This document shows, in pieces, positions 26,540 through 36,209 of a stretch of 64,000 bases of DNA; the first letter of the stretch is position 1, and the number at the start of each line of letters is the position of its first letter. The notes under the pieces are model-generated. The model had not been told where the DNA came from. It did no database searches and was given only the letters and a program-made list of their open reading frames with translations. The stretch covers positions 89,903-153,902 of the forward strand of contig NZ_JANFNH010000009.1 of NCBI RefSeq assembly GCF_024436055.1. Reading direction: 5' to 3'. The DNA is from Streptantibioticus rubrisoli. GTDB taxonomy: Bacteria; Actinomycetota; Actinomycetes; Streptomycetales; Streptomycetaceae. Position numbers and translations under genes: made by a program.

Positions 26540-27222
26540 ACGGAAGGGGTCCGGCCCCGGTCGCTGTCCTGGGCGTCGGGGAATTCGGTGTCCGCACCGC
26601 CGACTTCCTGGTTGATGTCCTGACTGAGGGACGGGGCGAGGAGGCGCGGCGGGTGGCAGACCTCGCGGCTGCCTTTCAGCGTCCCGCCGCACTGGTGGCG
26701 CTCGCCGCATGGCGGCCGGTCGCGGGCGCCTGCGAGCTGGCCGACCAGTACGCCTTCCGCAACGGCACGGCGTGGCTGCCGGTGGTGCTGGACCACCCCG
26801 TACTGAGGGTGGGCCCACTGGTTCAGCCGCCGTGCGCGCCCTGCTACCGCTGTTTCAGGCGGCGGCAGTTGCAGCACGACGCGGAGCACCGCACCACCTC
26901 GCTGCTGCACGCAGCCTACGAAGGCGACTCCGGGCTCGGGCCGCGCGGCTACCTCCCCTACCAGGCCAGGATGGCCGCCGCCCTCGCGGCGGACCTGGCG
27001 GCAGCGGGCATGGCGGCGGTCGGTGAGGTCCGGGAGCTGAACCTGTTCGATCAGCGGCTGCACCTGTCACGGGTGGTCCCGTGCCACGACTGCCGACGCT
27101 GCGGGCCAGGTGAGGGGGCTGGCCCGGTCGAAAGGATCGGGCCGGTGCTCGAACGCCTCGGCCGCTCGCCACTGGCGCCGACCGTGCCAGTGCCCGAGTT
27201 GGCCGTAGGGGAGGAGCGATGA
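26518..27222 (+). CDS. E1/ThiF-like TOMM cyclodehydratase partner protein
   Basis: 234 aa. It begins with a ThiF-like glycine segment (VAVLGVGEFGVRTADFL) and has two paired-cysteine zinc motifs, CAPC (106-109) and CHDC (189-192), as in E1-like cyclodehydratase and Ocin-ThiF-like proteins. No full adenylation site is seen, as is usual for these proteins, which present the leader peptide to YcaO. The start overlaps the end of the YcaO gene and its stop overlaps the next ATG. It is shorter than typical E1-like partners (about 300-400 aa), and the next gene carries a second E1-like domain, so the two may work together. Confidence 0.8.
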   Translation: MAASAGVNGRGPAPVAVLGVGEFGVRTADFLVDVLTEGRGEEARRVADLAAAFQRPAALVALAAWRPVAGACELADQYAFRNGTAWLPVVLDHPVLRVGPLVQPPCAPCYRCFRRRQLQHDAEHRTTSLLHAAYEGDSGLGPRGYLPYQARMAAALAADLAAAGMAAVGEVRELNLFDQRLHLSRVVPCHDCRRCGPGEGAGPVERIGPVLERLGRSPLAPTVPVPELAVGEER

Positions 27223-28871
27223 GCGGCCCGGGGCCCCGGTTCTGTCAGAGCCTGGCGGTGGCGACCGCCAGCGACACCCTGGTGATCGACGGAGCGGTCC
27301 GGCGCCACAGCTTCACCGGCAAGTCCGTCAGCACGGCCCTGTTGCCCCTGCTCCCGCTGCTGGACGGCCGTAGGGACACTCGCGCACTCGCCGCCGCCGC
27401 AGGCTTGACCGCGCCCGTCGTCGAGCAGGTGGTCGAGCTGCTCGACGAGTGCGGCCTGCTGGAGTACGTGTCGCCCCAGCCGACGCGGCCGCTTGCTGCG
27501 CCCGGCCATGTGCGCGACTACCTGTCCCGCACTCTCGGCGCAGTCGTCGGCCACCGCAGTGCTGAAGAGGTGGTGCACGTGCTGGCCGGCAGTGCCGCAG
27601 TCATCGTGGGCCGCTCCCCGGCCGCCGACCTGCTCGCCGACGACCTCGCCGAGGTGGGCGTAGGCCGCCTCACCCGCCTGTCCCACCCCGCATCCACGGC
27701 GCACGGCCTGTCCCGACTGCTTACCGCGGACCGCTCGCAGCTAGTGGTGGTCTTCGACGACGAGGACCGCGCTGCACCTCTCAGGGAGCTGGTCACCGTT
27801 TGCGCGCCCACGGCCACGCCCGTCCTGCGCTGTGCGGTCGACACCGGGGTCGTCCAGTTCGGCCCGCTCTTCCTCGATGGCTTCACGGCCTGCCCCGACT
27901 GCTTCCACCGTGGCTTGCAGGAGTTCCACGCGGCAGTGGCGGCCCCAGCACCACTCGCGGCGCCGAACGGGCGGCCGGAGGCGCTCGCCCACGCCCTGCT
28001 GGCCGCGCTGGCGGCAGACCAAGTGCTCGCCGTGCTCGCCGGCCTCACCGAGCCCACCGCGTTCCGCACCATGACCACCGTCGACGTACTCGGCTTGGCT
28101 CGCGAACAGCTGCTCGTCACTCCGTACCCTGACTGCGCCCGCTGTCTGGGGTCGGCGGCTGGCGGGGGCTCCTTCGGCCCAGCCCACATCTACGAGTGGC
28201 AGATGGAACGCCCGCCGCGCCGACTGGCATCGGCCGGCCGGGTAGCCCGAGCCGACCAGGAGCGGTACGCGCAGTTGCAGCGGTCTCGGCCTGATTTCCC
28301 ACTGTCGCCGCGCCGGGCGCTGCCTTCAGATCGCCCCTCGGACTCAGCGCACCCCGCACCCTTGCTGTCAGCGATCGCGGCGATCCTGCGCAGGACAGCC
28401 GGCCGCCGGCCCAGCGAGGGCCAACCACTGGCCCGGTGGACGGCCAGCGGCGGAAACCTGGGCTCGGTCGAGGCATATGTAATCGCCGAGGACGGCTTGT
28501 TCGATCTCCCGGGCGCGGTGGTGCGCTACGACGACCAGAGCGACGAGGCGGTGGCGGTGCACGCCGAACCGGTGTCGATGGAGGCCTGTTTGGCGGACAG
28601 CGGGTTGCCGGCCGAGGGCGTGCGGGCGGTGGTCGTGCTGGTCGCCTCGGTGGGCAGGCTGGGAGCCAAGTACGGCCGGTTCGCCCACCGCCTGGCGCAC
28701 CTGGACGCCGGCTGCGCCGCAGTCTCCCTTGCAGTGGCCGCCGCCGAGCAGGGGCTGGCCGCCGTCTTCGCCCCGGCCTGGCGCGCGGACCTGGCCGAGT
28801 TGCTGGAGCTGCACTCCGACCGCGAACTCGTCACCGCCCTCGTGACCCTTCGCACCCCGCAGGAGCGGTGA
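27219..28871 (+). CDS. Fused RRE/E1-like cyclodehydratase partner and SagB-type dehydrogenase
   Basis: 550 aa, three parts. Residues 15-85 look like a PqqD-like RiPP recognition element (SFTGKSVSTALLPLLPLLDG, then a winged-helix LLDECGLLEYV). Residues 120-315 are E1-like with zinc cysteines CPDC (225-228) and CARC (306-309). Residues 380-548 match SagB-type FMN dehydrogenases (RWTASGGNLGSVEAYVIAE; LPGAVVRYD; LGAKYGRFAHRLAHLD). SagB-type enzymes oxidise thiazolines and oxazolines to azoles. The fusion suggests that leader binding, cyclisation and oxidation occur in one assembly. It overlaps both neighbouring genes by a few bases. Confidence 0.85.
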   Translation: MSGPGPRFCQSLAVATASDTLVIDGAVRRHSFTGKSVSTALLPLLPLLDGRRDTRALAAAAGLTAPVVEQVVELLDECGLLEYVSPQPTRPLAAPGHVRDYLSRTLGAVVGHRSAEEVVHVLAGSAAVIVGRSPAADLLADDLAEVGVGRLTRLSHPASTAHGLSRLLTADRSQLVVVFDDEDRAAPLRELVTVCAPTATPVLRCAVDTGVVQFGPLFLDGFTACPDCFHRGLQEFHAAVAAPAPLAAPNGRPEALAHALLAALAADQVLAVLAGLTEPTAFRTMTTVDVLGLAREQLLVTPYPDCARCLGSAAGGGSFGPAHIYEWQMERPPRRLASAGRVARADQERYAQLQRSRPDFPLSPRRALPSDRPSDSAHPAPLLSAIAAILRRTAGRRPSEGQPLARWTASGGNLGSVEAYVIAEDGLFDLPGAVVRYDDQSDEAVAVHAEPVSMEACLADSGLPAEGVRAVVVLVASVGRLGAKYGRFAHRLAHLDAGCAAVSLAVAAAEQGLAAVFAPAWRADLAELLELHSDRELVTALVTLRTPQER

Positions 28872-29563
28872 TGCCACTCGTACCGATCGGTGAGCCAAGC
28901 CGGACGATCGCGGACGCCCTGCGGCAGGGCCGGGGGCCACTCCCACAGCCGGTCCGGGTGCCAGCCGGCTCGCCGGTGCCCGGCAGTGCCGAGTGGTCGT
29001 CAGAGTTGGGGGACGCGGTGCGGCAGCGCCGGTCCGTGCGGCAGTTCGCGGGCCGGCCAGTTGCCCCGGCGGCCCTGTCCGCCGCGATCGAGGACGGGTA
29101 CCGGGCCGAGTCCACCCTCTGGCCTGCCCGGTTGCACGGTACGGTCGACTTCACCGTGCTGACCGCCGCCTTCGCGGTCCAGGGTTTGGCGACGGGGCTG
29201 CACCACCAGGCGGTTCCCTTCGTGCCGCAGTCGGAGGGCCCGCTGGGCAACCCGCCCTGGCTGGCTGATCTGCGGGCCGAGTACGCGCCCGCACCGGCGA
29301 TCCTGCTGATCTGCGGCGACATCAGCGCCGCAGGGCGCGATGGCGGCGGCTACGGCACGCTGCTTATGCGCGCGGCAAGCCTGGGATACGCCGCCTGGCT
29401 CTCGGCGGTCTGCGCCGGGCTGGCGGGAGCGGTCTTCGGCGGTGCACAGCGAGCGGTGAGCGCGGAGGCGAGTCGGCTTGACCACCGGTTCCGGCATCTC
29501 TTCACCCTGGTGCTCGGCTACGAGCACGCGGCGGACGCCGACGCGAAAGGACGGCCGGCATGA
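28871..29563 (+). CDS. Nitroreductase-family FMN oxidoreductase
   Basis: 230 aa; ATG 28871 shares its A with the preceding TGA. The N-terminal RQRRSVRQFAGRPV is the standard FMN-phosphate-binding start of nitroreductases, and GYGTLLMRAASLGYAAWLSA matches the later helix that packs on the flavin. In azole RiPP clusters such proteins oxidise azolines or reduce dehydro residues. This is the second nitroreductase fold in the operon after the SagB-type domain of the fusion, so the two may act on different rings or as a heterodimer. Confidence 0.82.
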   Translation: MPLVPIGEPSRTIADALRQGRGPLPQPVRVPAGSPVPGSAEWSSELGDAVRQRRSVRQFAGRPVAPAALSAAIEDGYRAESTLWPARLHGTVDFTVLTAAFAVQGLATGLHHQAVPFVPQSEGPLGNPPWLADLRAEYAPAPAILLICGDISAAGRDGGGYGTLLMRAASLGYAAWLSAVCAGLAGAVFGGAQRAVSAEASRLDHRFRHLFTLVLGYEHAADADAKGRPA

Positions 29564-30483
29564 CCGGCCCGCAGCGGCCCGAGCCGGTCTTCATGCTCGC
29601 TCCGCCACGCTCGTACTCGACAGTATGCCTAGCGCTGCTGGCCGGCCACCCCGGCATCTACGGCTTCCCCGAACTGCTGCTCTTCCCCCTGACCACGGTC
29701 GGCGAACTCCTCACCGAGGGGCAGCGCGCGCCCGACCTGGACCGCCGCTACGTCGAGGCACGGCAGAGCGGACCGTTGCGGGCCCTCGCCCAGGTGCACG
29801 AGGGCAGTCAGTCGGACGCGGCGATCGACCGCGCTCGCGCGTGGCTGCACGGACACGCCGGCTGGCCGGTCACCCGGCTGTTCGACCACCTGCTCGCCGA
29901 GGTGGCCCCGCGGATCGGGCTGGAGAAGTCGCCGGACACGATCGGCAGCGACCAGGCGGTGGCCGCTTGCCTGGCTGCCTACCCGAGGGCCCGGTTCCTC
30001 CACCTGACCAGGCATCCGGAAGCCACCCAGCGCTCGATGCATCGCCATTGGCAGGACCTGACGCACTTTCACAGCCGACGCCAGGTGATAGTCGCCGCCG
30101 CCTCCACCTGGTACCTCGGCCACAGCCGCACGGTGCGGACGCTCTCCGCGCTGCCCGCCGAGCGCTGGCTGCGGGTGACCGCCGAGAACCTGCTGCGCGA
30201 ACCCCGAACCTGGCTGCCCAGGATCCTCGACTGGCTTGACCTGCCCTACGACGACGCCGTGCTCACCCGGATGCTGCACACCGAGAGATGGGAGTACGCG
30301 GGCCGCGGCGAGTCTGGCCGGCTCCTGGGCGGCGACGCGGTCTTCATGTACCACCCGGCCCTGCGCGCGGTCCCCGACCCCGGCCCCGTGGCCTTCGACC
30401 CCGCCTGGGGCCTGCCAGCGGAGATGTGCCGCCGGATGACGGAGCTGGCAGAGCTCCTCGGCTATCGCACGGCGGATGCCTGA
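29560..30483 (+). CDS. PAPS-dependent sulfotransferase family protein
   Basis: 307 aa. The 5'-phosphosulfate loop is APPRSYSTVCLALLAGHPG (usual form PRSGST), and the 3'-phosphate region includes LHLTRHPEATQRS. The conserved lysine of LEKSPDT fits the family. It overlaps the nitroreductase gene by 4 bp (ATGA), so it belongs to the RiPP operon, where it is the last gene. Sulfation of the peptide is the simplest role: the precursor has two Tyr (32 and 37), one next to Asp33, and a hydroxyl could also be made by the upstream cupin enzyme. The acceptor is inferred, not seen. Confidence 0.8.
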   Translation: MTGPQRPEPVFMLAPPRSYSTVCLALLAGHPGIYGFPELLLFPLTTVGELLTEGQRAPDLDRRYVEARQSGPLRALAQVHEGSQSDAAIDRARAWLHGHAGWPVTRLFDHLLAEVAPRIGLEKSPDTIGSDQAVAACLAAYPRARFLHLTRHPEATQRSMHRHWQDLTHFHSRRQVIVAAASTWYLGHSRTVRTLSALPAERWLRVTAENLLREPRTWLPRILDWLDLPYDDAVLTRMLHTERWEYAGRGESGRLLGGDAVFMYHPALRAVPDPGPVAFDPAWGLPAEMCRRMTELAELLGYRTADA

Positions 30484-31281
30484 CCAGCCTGCGGGGCTCG
30501 ATCGTGCGCGGTCATGCCTCGCCGTCCGGGGACCGCGCAGAGCGTAGCGGCTGACGGGCCCGGCGGATTCACAGCCTGTACGTCATGTTCAGCGCAAGCT
30601 TCGCCGGTGTTCGAGGGGTGTCGGCCACCGCAACGGCCGCGAGGCGTTCCGCAGCGCAGAAGCGAAAGTCGGCTTCCTGCCATCGCTCGACCGGTTTGCC
30701 GCGTAACTGAAGACCCTCGCGCGAGAATCCGGATGATAGGGCGGCTGAGGAAGTGATACACAAGACCGCTGCTCGCCCAGCCTGCACGCCTCTCGAGCAT
30801 GGCCAGCCCACTCTATTAAGAGCGCGGCCCGGCGGGATTCCCAACCAGCCTGGCAGGTCTGCATCTCACGGCAAGATCCACGGTACAACTTCCCTGCGAC
30901 AGAACAGTCACGCAGGATGCTTCTGTGGCGCCTGCTGCAGCATCCAGCACGCGCTGAACGCTGATCGTCGCTGGTGTGCTGGCGCTCGTCGCCGTGCAGG
31001 ACACAGCCTCACGGATCAGCAAGTCCCTGGACAAGGCATTGTCCTGGAAGTAACCAACTCCTTCGCCTCTCACTCCTGTTCTATGAGATGACCGCCGAGC
31101 TTGGCGCTTCAGTTGGCGGATGCGCGCGAGAGTTGGCGCAGCCGAGCACTTCCGGGGGGACGGGGTGCGGCCTGCGGCGCTTATCGGCAGGGTCTTCAGA
31201 GAACTTGGGAGATCCAGCCGGGGAGCTGGAACTCTCAAAGGGTAAGGTCGGCTTCGCCTGCCTCAAGTACTGTGGCTGCGC
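30484..31281. other. 800-bp region after the RiPP operon, no gene recognised
   Basis: GC is lower than in the flanking genes. Frames on both strands lack domains; one plus-strand frame has a short Cys-rich run near 30920 but no suitable start. The region separates the RiPP operon from the APH-family kinase. Confidence 0.4.
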
Positions 31282-32184
31282 ATGATCGAATCTGAGATTG
31301 AGATCAGCGAGGATCTGGTCCGCGATCTGCTGCGGGACCAGCATCCAGACCTGGCCGAGCTGCCGATCCGCGAGGTGGCGGGCGGCTGGGGCAACCAGAT
31401 GTGGCGCCTCGGGGACGAGTTGGCCGTCCGGATGCAGCGGATGGACAAGCGCCCCGATCTGCAGCTCAAGGAGCGCCGGTGGCTGCCGACCCTGGCTTCG
31501 CGTCTGCCGCTTCCGATCCCTGTCCCCGTCCGGGACGGTGCGCCGTCCGAGCGCTTCCCCAAGATCTGGACCGTCATGACATGGGTTGAAGGCACGCCGC
31601 TGGACCACGGCTCGATCACCCGCGGCGGCCACGCGGCCGACATGCTGGCGGCCTTCCTCAAGGCGCTGCATGTGCAGGCGCCCGCCGACGCGCCTCACGC
31701 CACGGACCGCGGCGGTCACCCCAAGGAATGCGCGGACGGCTTCGAGGACTTTCTGCAGGCCGTAGACCTCGATGATGCCTTTGCCCCCGAAGACATCCGT
31801 GCTGTCTGGGACGACGCGGTGGGGGCGCCTGGGTGGGCGGACCCGCCGGTGTGGGTGCACGGTGATCTGCATCCCGCGAATGTCGTCGTCGCGGACGGGA
31901 CGCTGGCGGGCGTGGTCGACTTCGGCGACGTCTTCGCCGGCGACCCGGCATGGGACCTCGCGGCCGCGTGGGTGCTGCTTCCCGAGGGCTCGGCTGCACG
32001 GTTTTTCGAGGAGTACGCGCAGGCGGACGAGGGGGCGATCCGGCGTGCCCGCGGGCTGGCCGCGGTGAAGAGCCTGTTCCTGATGCTGATGGGCCAGGCC
32101 GGGGACCGCGGCCTGCCCGGTGGCAAACCGAACTGGGGGCCCGCAGGCCGGTCGGCGCTTGATCGTGTCCTGAAGGGCCTTTGA
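31282..32184 (+). CDS. Aminoglycoside phosphotransferase (APH)-family kinase
   Basis: 300 aa. Catalytic loop WVHGDLHPANVVV (Asp195, Asn200) and metal-binding VVDFGDVFAGDPAWDLA (Asp213) are the APH/ChoK-like kinase signatures; the nucleotide-binding N-lobe has AGGWGNQMWRLGDELAVRM. Members phosphorylate aminoglycosides, macrolides, homoserine or choline. The sequence alone does not show drug resistance. It is a monocistronic gene, followed within 25 bp by an inverted repeat. Confidence 0.85.
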   Translation: MIESEIEISEDLVRDLLRDQHPDLAELPIREVAGGWGNQMWRLGDELAVRMQRMDKRPDLQLKERRWLPTLASRLPLPIPVPVRDGAPSERFPKIWTVMTWVEGTPLDHGSITRGGHAADMLAAFLKALHVQAPADAPHATDRGGHPKECADGFEDFLQAVDLDDAFAPEDIRAVWDDAVGAPGWADPPVWVHGDLHPANVVVADGTLAGVVDFGDVFAGDPAWDLAAAWVLLPEGSAARFFEEYAQADEGAIRRARGLAAVKSLFLMLMGQAGDRGLPGGKPNWGPAGRSALDRVLKGL

Positions 32185-32204
32185 CGTCGGCATAGATCGA
32201 CGGG

Positions 32205-32243
32205 CTGGCTTTGTTCACGAGCGGTAGTCATGAACAAAGCCAG
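32205..32243 (+). terminator. Perfect 13-bp inverted repeat after the kinase gene
   Basis: CTGGCTTTGTTCA (32205-32217) and its exact complement TGAACAAAGCCAG (32231-32243) enclose a 13-nt loop, starting 20 bp after the APH stop. It could end the kinase transcript, though there is no U-tract. As it adjoins IS630 debris it might instead be paired insertion-sequence ends; I favour a terminator weakly. Confidence 0.45.
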
Positions 32244-32479
32244 ATGAGGCAAGTGCGTTCAGTGGCGGCTTCGTGTGCTGGTATGTCAGTGGCGCCAATT
32301 ATGTTGCCAGGCATGACCAGTTGGATCGACTGCGGCGTCTTAGCGTGGATGGGAGAAGACCGGTACGGAGAAGACGAAACCGTCCTGGTCTACTTCAAGG
32401 GATCGGCCTGGCGGCCATGGCTACTGGACCGCAGCACCATCACGGTGGACCGCGCCTTGATGGCCCCCTACTTCTGGAC

Positions 32480-32800
32480 CGCACGGCCCTCGGCGACTGG
32501 ATGAGCGTCCGACCGCGCCCGACCCCTTCGCCGGTAGCCCGGTCAGGGGGTACTCGATGCCGAACCGGCGGCGCACGACTTCGGCGATCCTCGTCAGCGT
32601 CCAGCACTGGTCAGGCCAGCCGAACGCAGCCGGGTCTGCATCCAACACCGTCTCCAGTCGGCGCAGTTGCAGCGGTCGCCGCCGGGACCCTTGGAGGCCA
32701 GCGCGTGTCGGCTGTTTTAAGCCAACGCCGGTCGTCAGCGGCTCGCCGACATCCAGGTCACCCTGAACCGCCTGGCCAACTCCCGGTCACTGGACCGGCC
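32480..32800 (-). mobile_element. IS630-family transposase remnant (N-terminal half)
   Basis: The minus strand shows, in shifting frames, SDRELARRFRVTWMSASR, ALASKGPGGDRC and LDADPAAFGWPDQCWTLTR followed by IAEVVRRRFGIEYPL. This is the helix-turn-helix region of IS630-type transposases. It carries several frameshifts and a stop. The flanks 32244-32479 and 32801-33343 contain no recognisable gene; the latter should hold the promoter of the exopolysaccharide operon. Confidence 0.6.
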
Positions 32801-33343
32801 TCGAGCAGATCAGCGGCTGCAAACCACGGGGGCCCTGGCAGCGCCAACGTCGGCTAACTGCAACGACGTTGAGGACACCATCGGACCGGACGAGCTGCTG
32901 AAGCGGGCGGTGGCGGCAAGGCACCCATAGACGATCACCGGTCGGTCCAGCAGGTGAACACAAATTCCACACATCCTCTCTTCATATTGGCTCCGATGGT
33001 CTAGATTGACGGTGCTTCAGTCGTTCGGGCATGAAGCGACCAATGATGATCTATACGTCTGGCGCCACAAATAGCCAGCAGTCTCGTGCCCGGCGCCAGA
33101 CGGGGGCTTGATCAATGCTTGGAGCCCGAGAGAGGGCCTTGGGTGCGGGGAGCACCCGAGCTTTCGACGGGCTCCCGCGCACTTCGAGAGTCTGGCAGCA
33201 CCTGCGAGTCCGCTGCCGCCAGGTTGGGTTGTTCAAGTAGCGCCGCAATACCGGGATGTCATGCGCCGGGGGCAGGGGGTGCCTCCCAGGCGAGAAATCA
33301 GTGTTGGGCGAACACGTCGTACCACTGAGGACCGGGGGGTCTT

Positions 33344-34822
33344 GTGCAGCAGGGGGGATTAGCCGACCCTTTTTCGTCGGCGCGTGGGCGTCTGGCGAAT
33401 GGGGCAACCAGCCAGCCCGCGAACGATTGGGAGCAGCGGTACCGCCGTACCGTGATCATCAGCGATACCGTGGCCACCGCCTTGGTGGTGGCGGCGATCG
33501 GCAACTTCTTCGGGGCCCGGGACGCAGCCAACTGGCACGAGAAGTGGGGAATTCTCGCTTTCGGCACGCAGCTGCTGGTGCTGGGAGCGCTTGCGGTGAG
33601 CCGGGCGTGGGCTCCGGCCCTGCTCGGCCAGGGCGCCGAGGAATTCCGGCGGCTCGGACGCTCACTGTTCACGGCGACCGTCGTACTTGCGCTCGGGGGG
33701 ATCGCCCTCGCCTCGCGCAACATCAAGCTCTGGATCTTTGTCGCGATTCCCGCGATCGCGCTCGTCACCACGACCGCGCGGTATTTGCTCCGCCTCTCGC
33801 TGCACAAACAGCGGAAGGAAGGGCGGTGTCTTAGACCGGTGCTCGCTGCCGGGAGCCCGGACACCGTGCGCGACCTGATCATCCGAACCCGCAAGTCGCC
33901 GCACCTCGGATGGCGGGTGGACGGAGCGTGCACGACGGACGGTCTCGGGCTCGACGGTGACCAACTGGATGGAGTGCCGGTCGTCGGCCGGCTGGCGGAC
34001 GTCGCCAAGCACGTCCGACACGACGGCTACCGTGTCGTCGCGGTCACACCGGACCCACACTGGACACCGGACCGGCTGCAGCGGCTGGCCTGGAACCTCG
34101 AAGGCAGCGATGCCGAGATGGTCGTGGCGCCCGTGCTGATGGAGGTGGCCGGCCCGCGGCTGCACGTCGACGCCGTGCTGGGGATCCCGCTGCTGCGCGT
34201 CAGCATGCCGACCTTCACCGGGGCGCGCCGGGCGATCAAGGAGGTCGTCGACCGGGTGGGCGCGGCGATCCTGCTGGTGCTGTTCGCGCCGCTGATGGTG
34301 CTCGTCGGACTGCTCGTGGCGGGGGACAGCCGGGGTGGGGTGTTGTACCGGCAGCGCAGGGTCGGCAAGGACGGCCGCGAGTTCACCATTCTGAAGTTCC
34401 GCACCATGGTCGCCGGGGCCCACGGGGCGCGTGCCGAGCTGGCCGACCGCAACGAGGGCGCGGGGCTGCTGTTCAAGCTCCGCCGGGATCCACGGGTGAC
34501 CCGGGTGGGATCGGTGCTGCGCCGGTACTCGCTCGACGAGCTCCCGCAGCTGTTCAACGTGCTCACCGGATCGATGTCGCTCGTCGGTCCCCGGCCTCCG
34601 TTGCCGGAGGAGTCCGCCGCGTACGGCCCGGACATCCGGCGGCGGCTGCTGGTCAAGCCCGGGCTCACCGGCCTGTGGCAGATCAGCGGGCGTAGCGACC
34701 TGCCGTGGGAGGAGGCGGTCCGTCTCGACCTGCGGTACGTGGAGGACTGGTCGCTCGCCCTGGACACAGTGATCTTGTGGAAGACGCTGCGTGCGGTGCT
34801 CTACGGCCAGGGGGCCTACTGA
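33344..34822 (+). CDS. Polyprenyl-phosphate sugar-1-phosphate transferase (WcaJ/WbaP-like), initiates the exopolysaccharide
   Basis: 492 aa, GTG start. The N-terminal half has about four membrane helices (36-155) and a CoA-binding-like domain. A fifth membrane helix follows (IKEVVDRVGAAILLVLFAPL), then the catalytic bacterial-sugar-transferase domain with KFRTMV, RRYSLDELPQLFNVLTG, SLVGPRPPLP and PGLTGLWQISGRS. It transfers a sugar 1-phosphate (commonly glucose or galactose) from a nucleotide sugar to undecaprenyl phosphate at the membrane, the first step of Wzx/Wzy-type repeat-unit synthesis. First gene of the 21-gene operon. Confidence 0.93.
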   Translation: MQQGGLADPFSSARGRLANGATSQPANDWEQRYRRTVIISDTVATALVVAAIGNFFGARDAANWHEKWGILAFGTQLLVLGALAVSRAWAPALLGQGAEEFRRLGRSLFTATVVLALGGIALASRNIKLWIFVAIPAIALVTTTARYLLRLSLHKQRKEGRCLRPVLAAGSPDTVRDLIIRTRKSPHLGWRVDGACTTDGLGLDGDQLDGVPVVGRLADVAKHVRHDGYRVVAVTPDPHWTPDRLQRLAWNLEGSDAEMVVAPVLMEVAGPRLHVDAVLGIPLLRVSMPTFTGARRAIKEVVDRVGAAILLVLFAPLMVLVGLLVAGDSRGGVLYRQRRVGKDGREFTILKFRTMVAGAHGARAELADRNEGAGLLFKLRRDPRVTRVGSVLRRYSLDELPQLFNVLTGSMSLVGPRPPLPEESAAYGPDIRRRLLVKPGLTGLWQISGRSDLPWEEAVRLDLRYVEDWSLALDTVILWKTLRAVLYGQGAY

Positions 34823-34892
34823 TGCGCGGGGGTCATCCGGCCAGCGCGCGGACCGCAGGCCGGGAGGGCCTGCCTGGGGGGAGGAACGGGTC

Positions 34893-36198
<1,306 letters not shown>

Positions 36199-36209
<11 letters not shown>

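Noticed and set aside
30753..31091. Frame with a short Cys-rich run near 30920, considered as a second precursor
   Set aside because: No suitable start or ribosome binding site, long unrelated upstream sequence, and codon use unlike the neighbouring genes.
30816..31238. Minus-strand frame with Ser/Thr/Cys-rich end, considered as a lanthipeptide-like precursor
   Set aside because: No lanthipeptide enzyme in the window, and the frame starts in low-complexity sequence.
31282..32184. APH-family gene considered as self-resistance of the RiPP cluster
   Set aside because: Separated by 800 bp and its own flanks; APH-type kinases do not act on peptides of the predicted kind.
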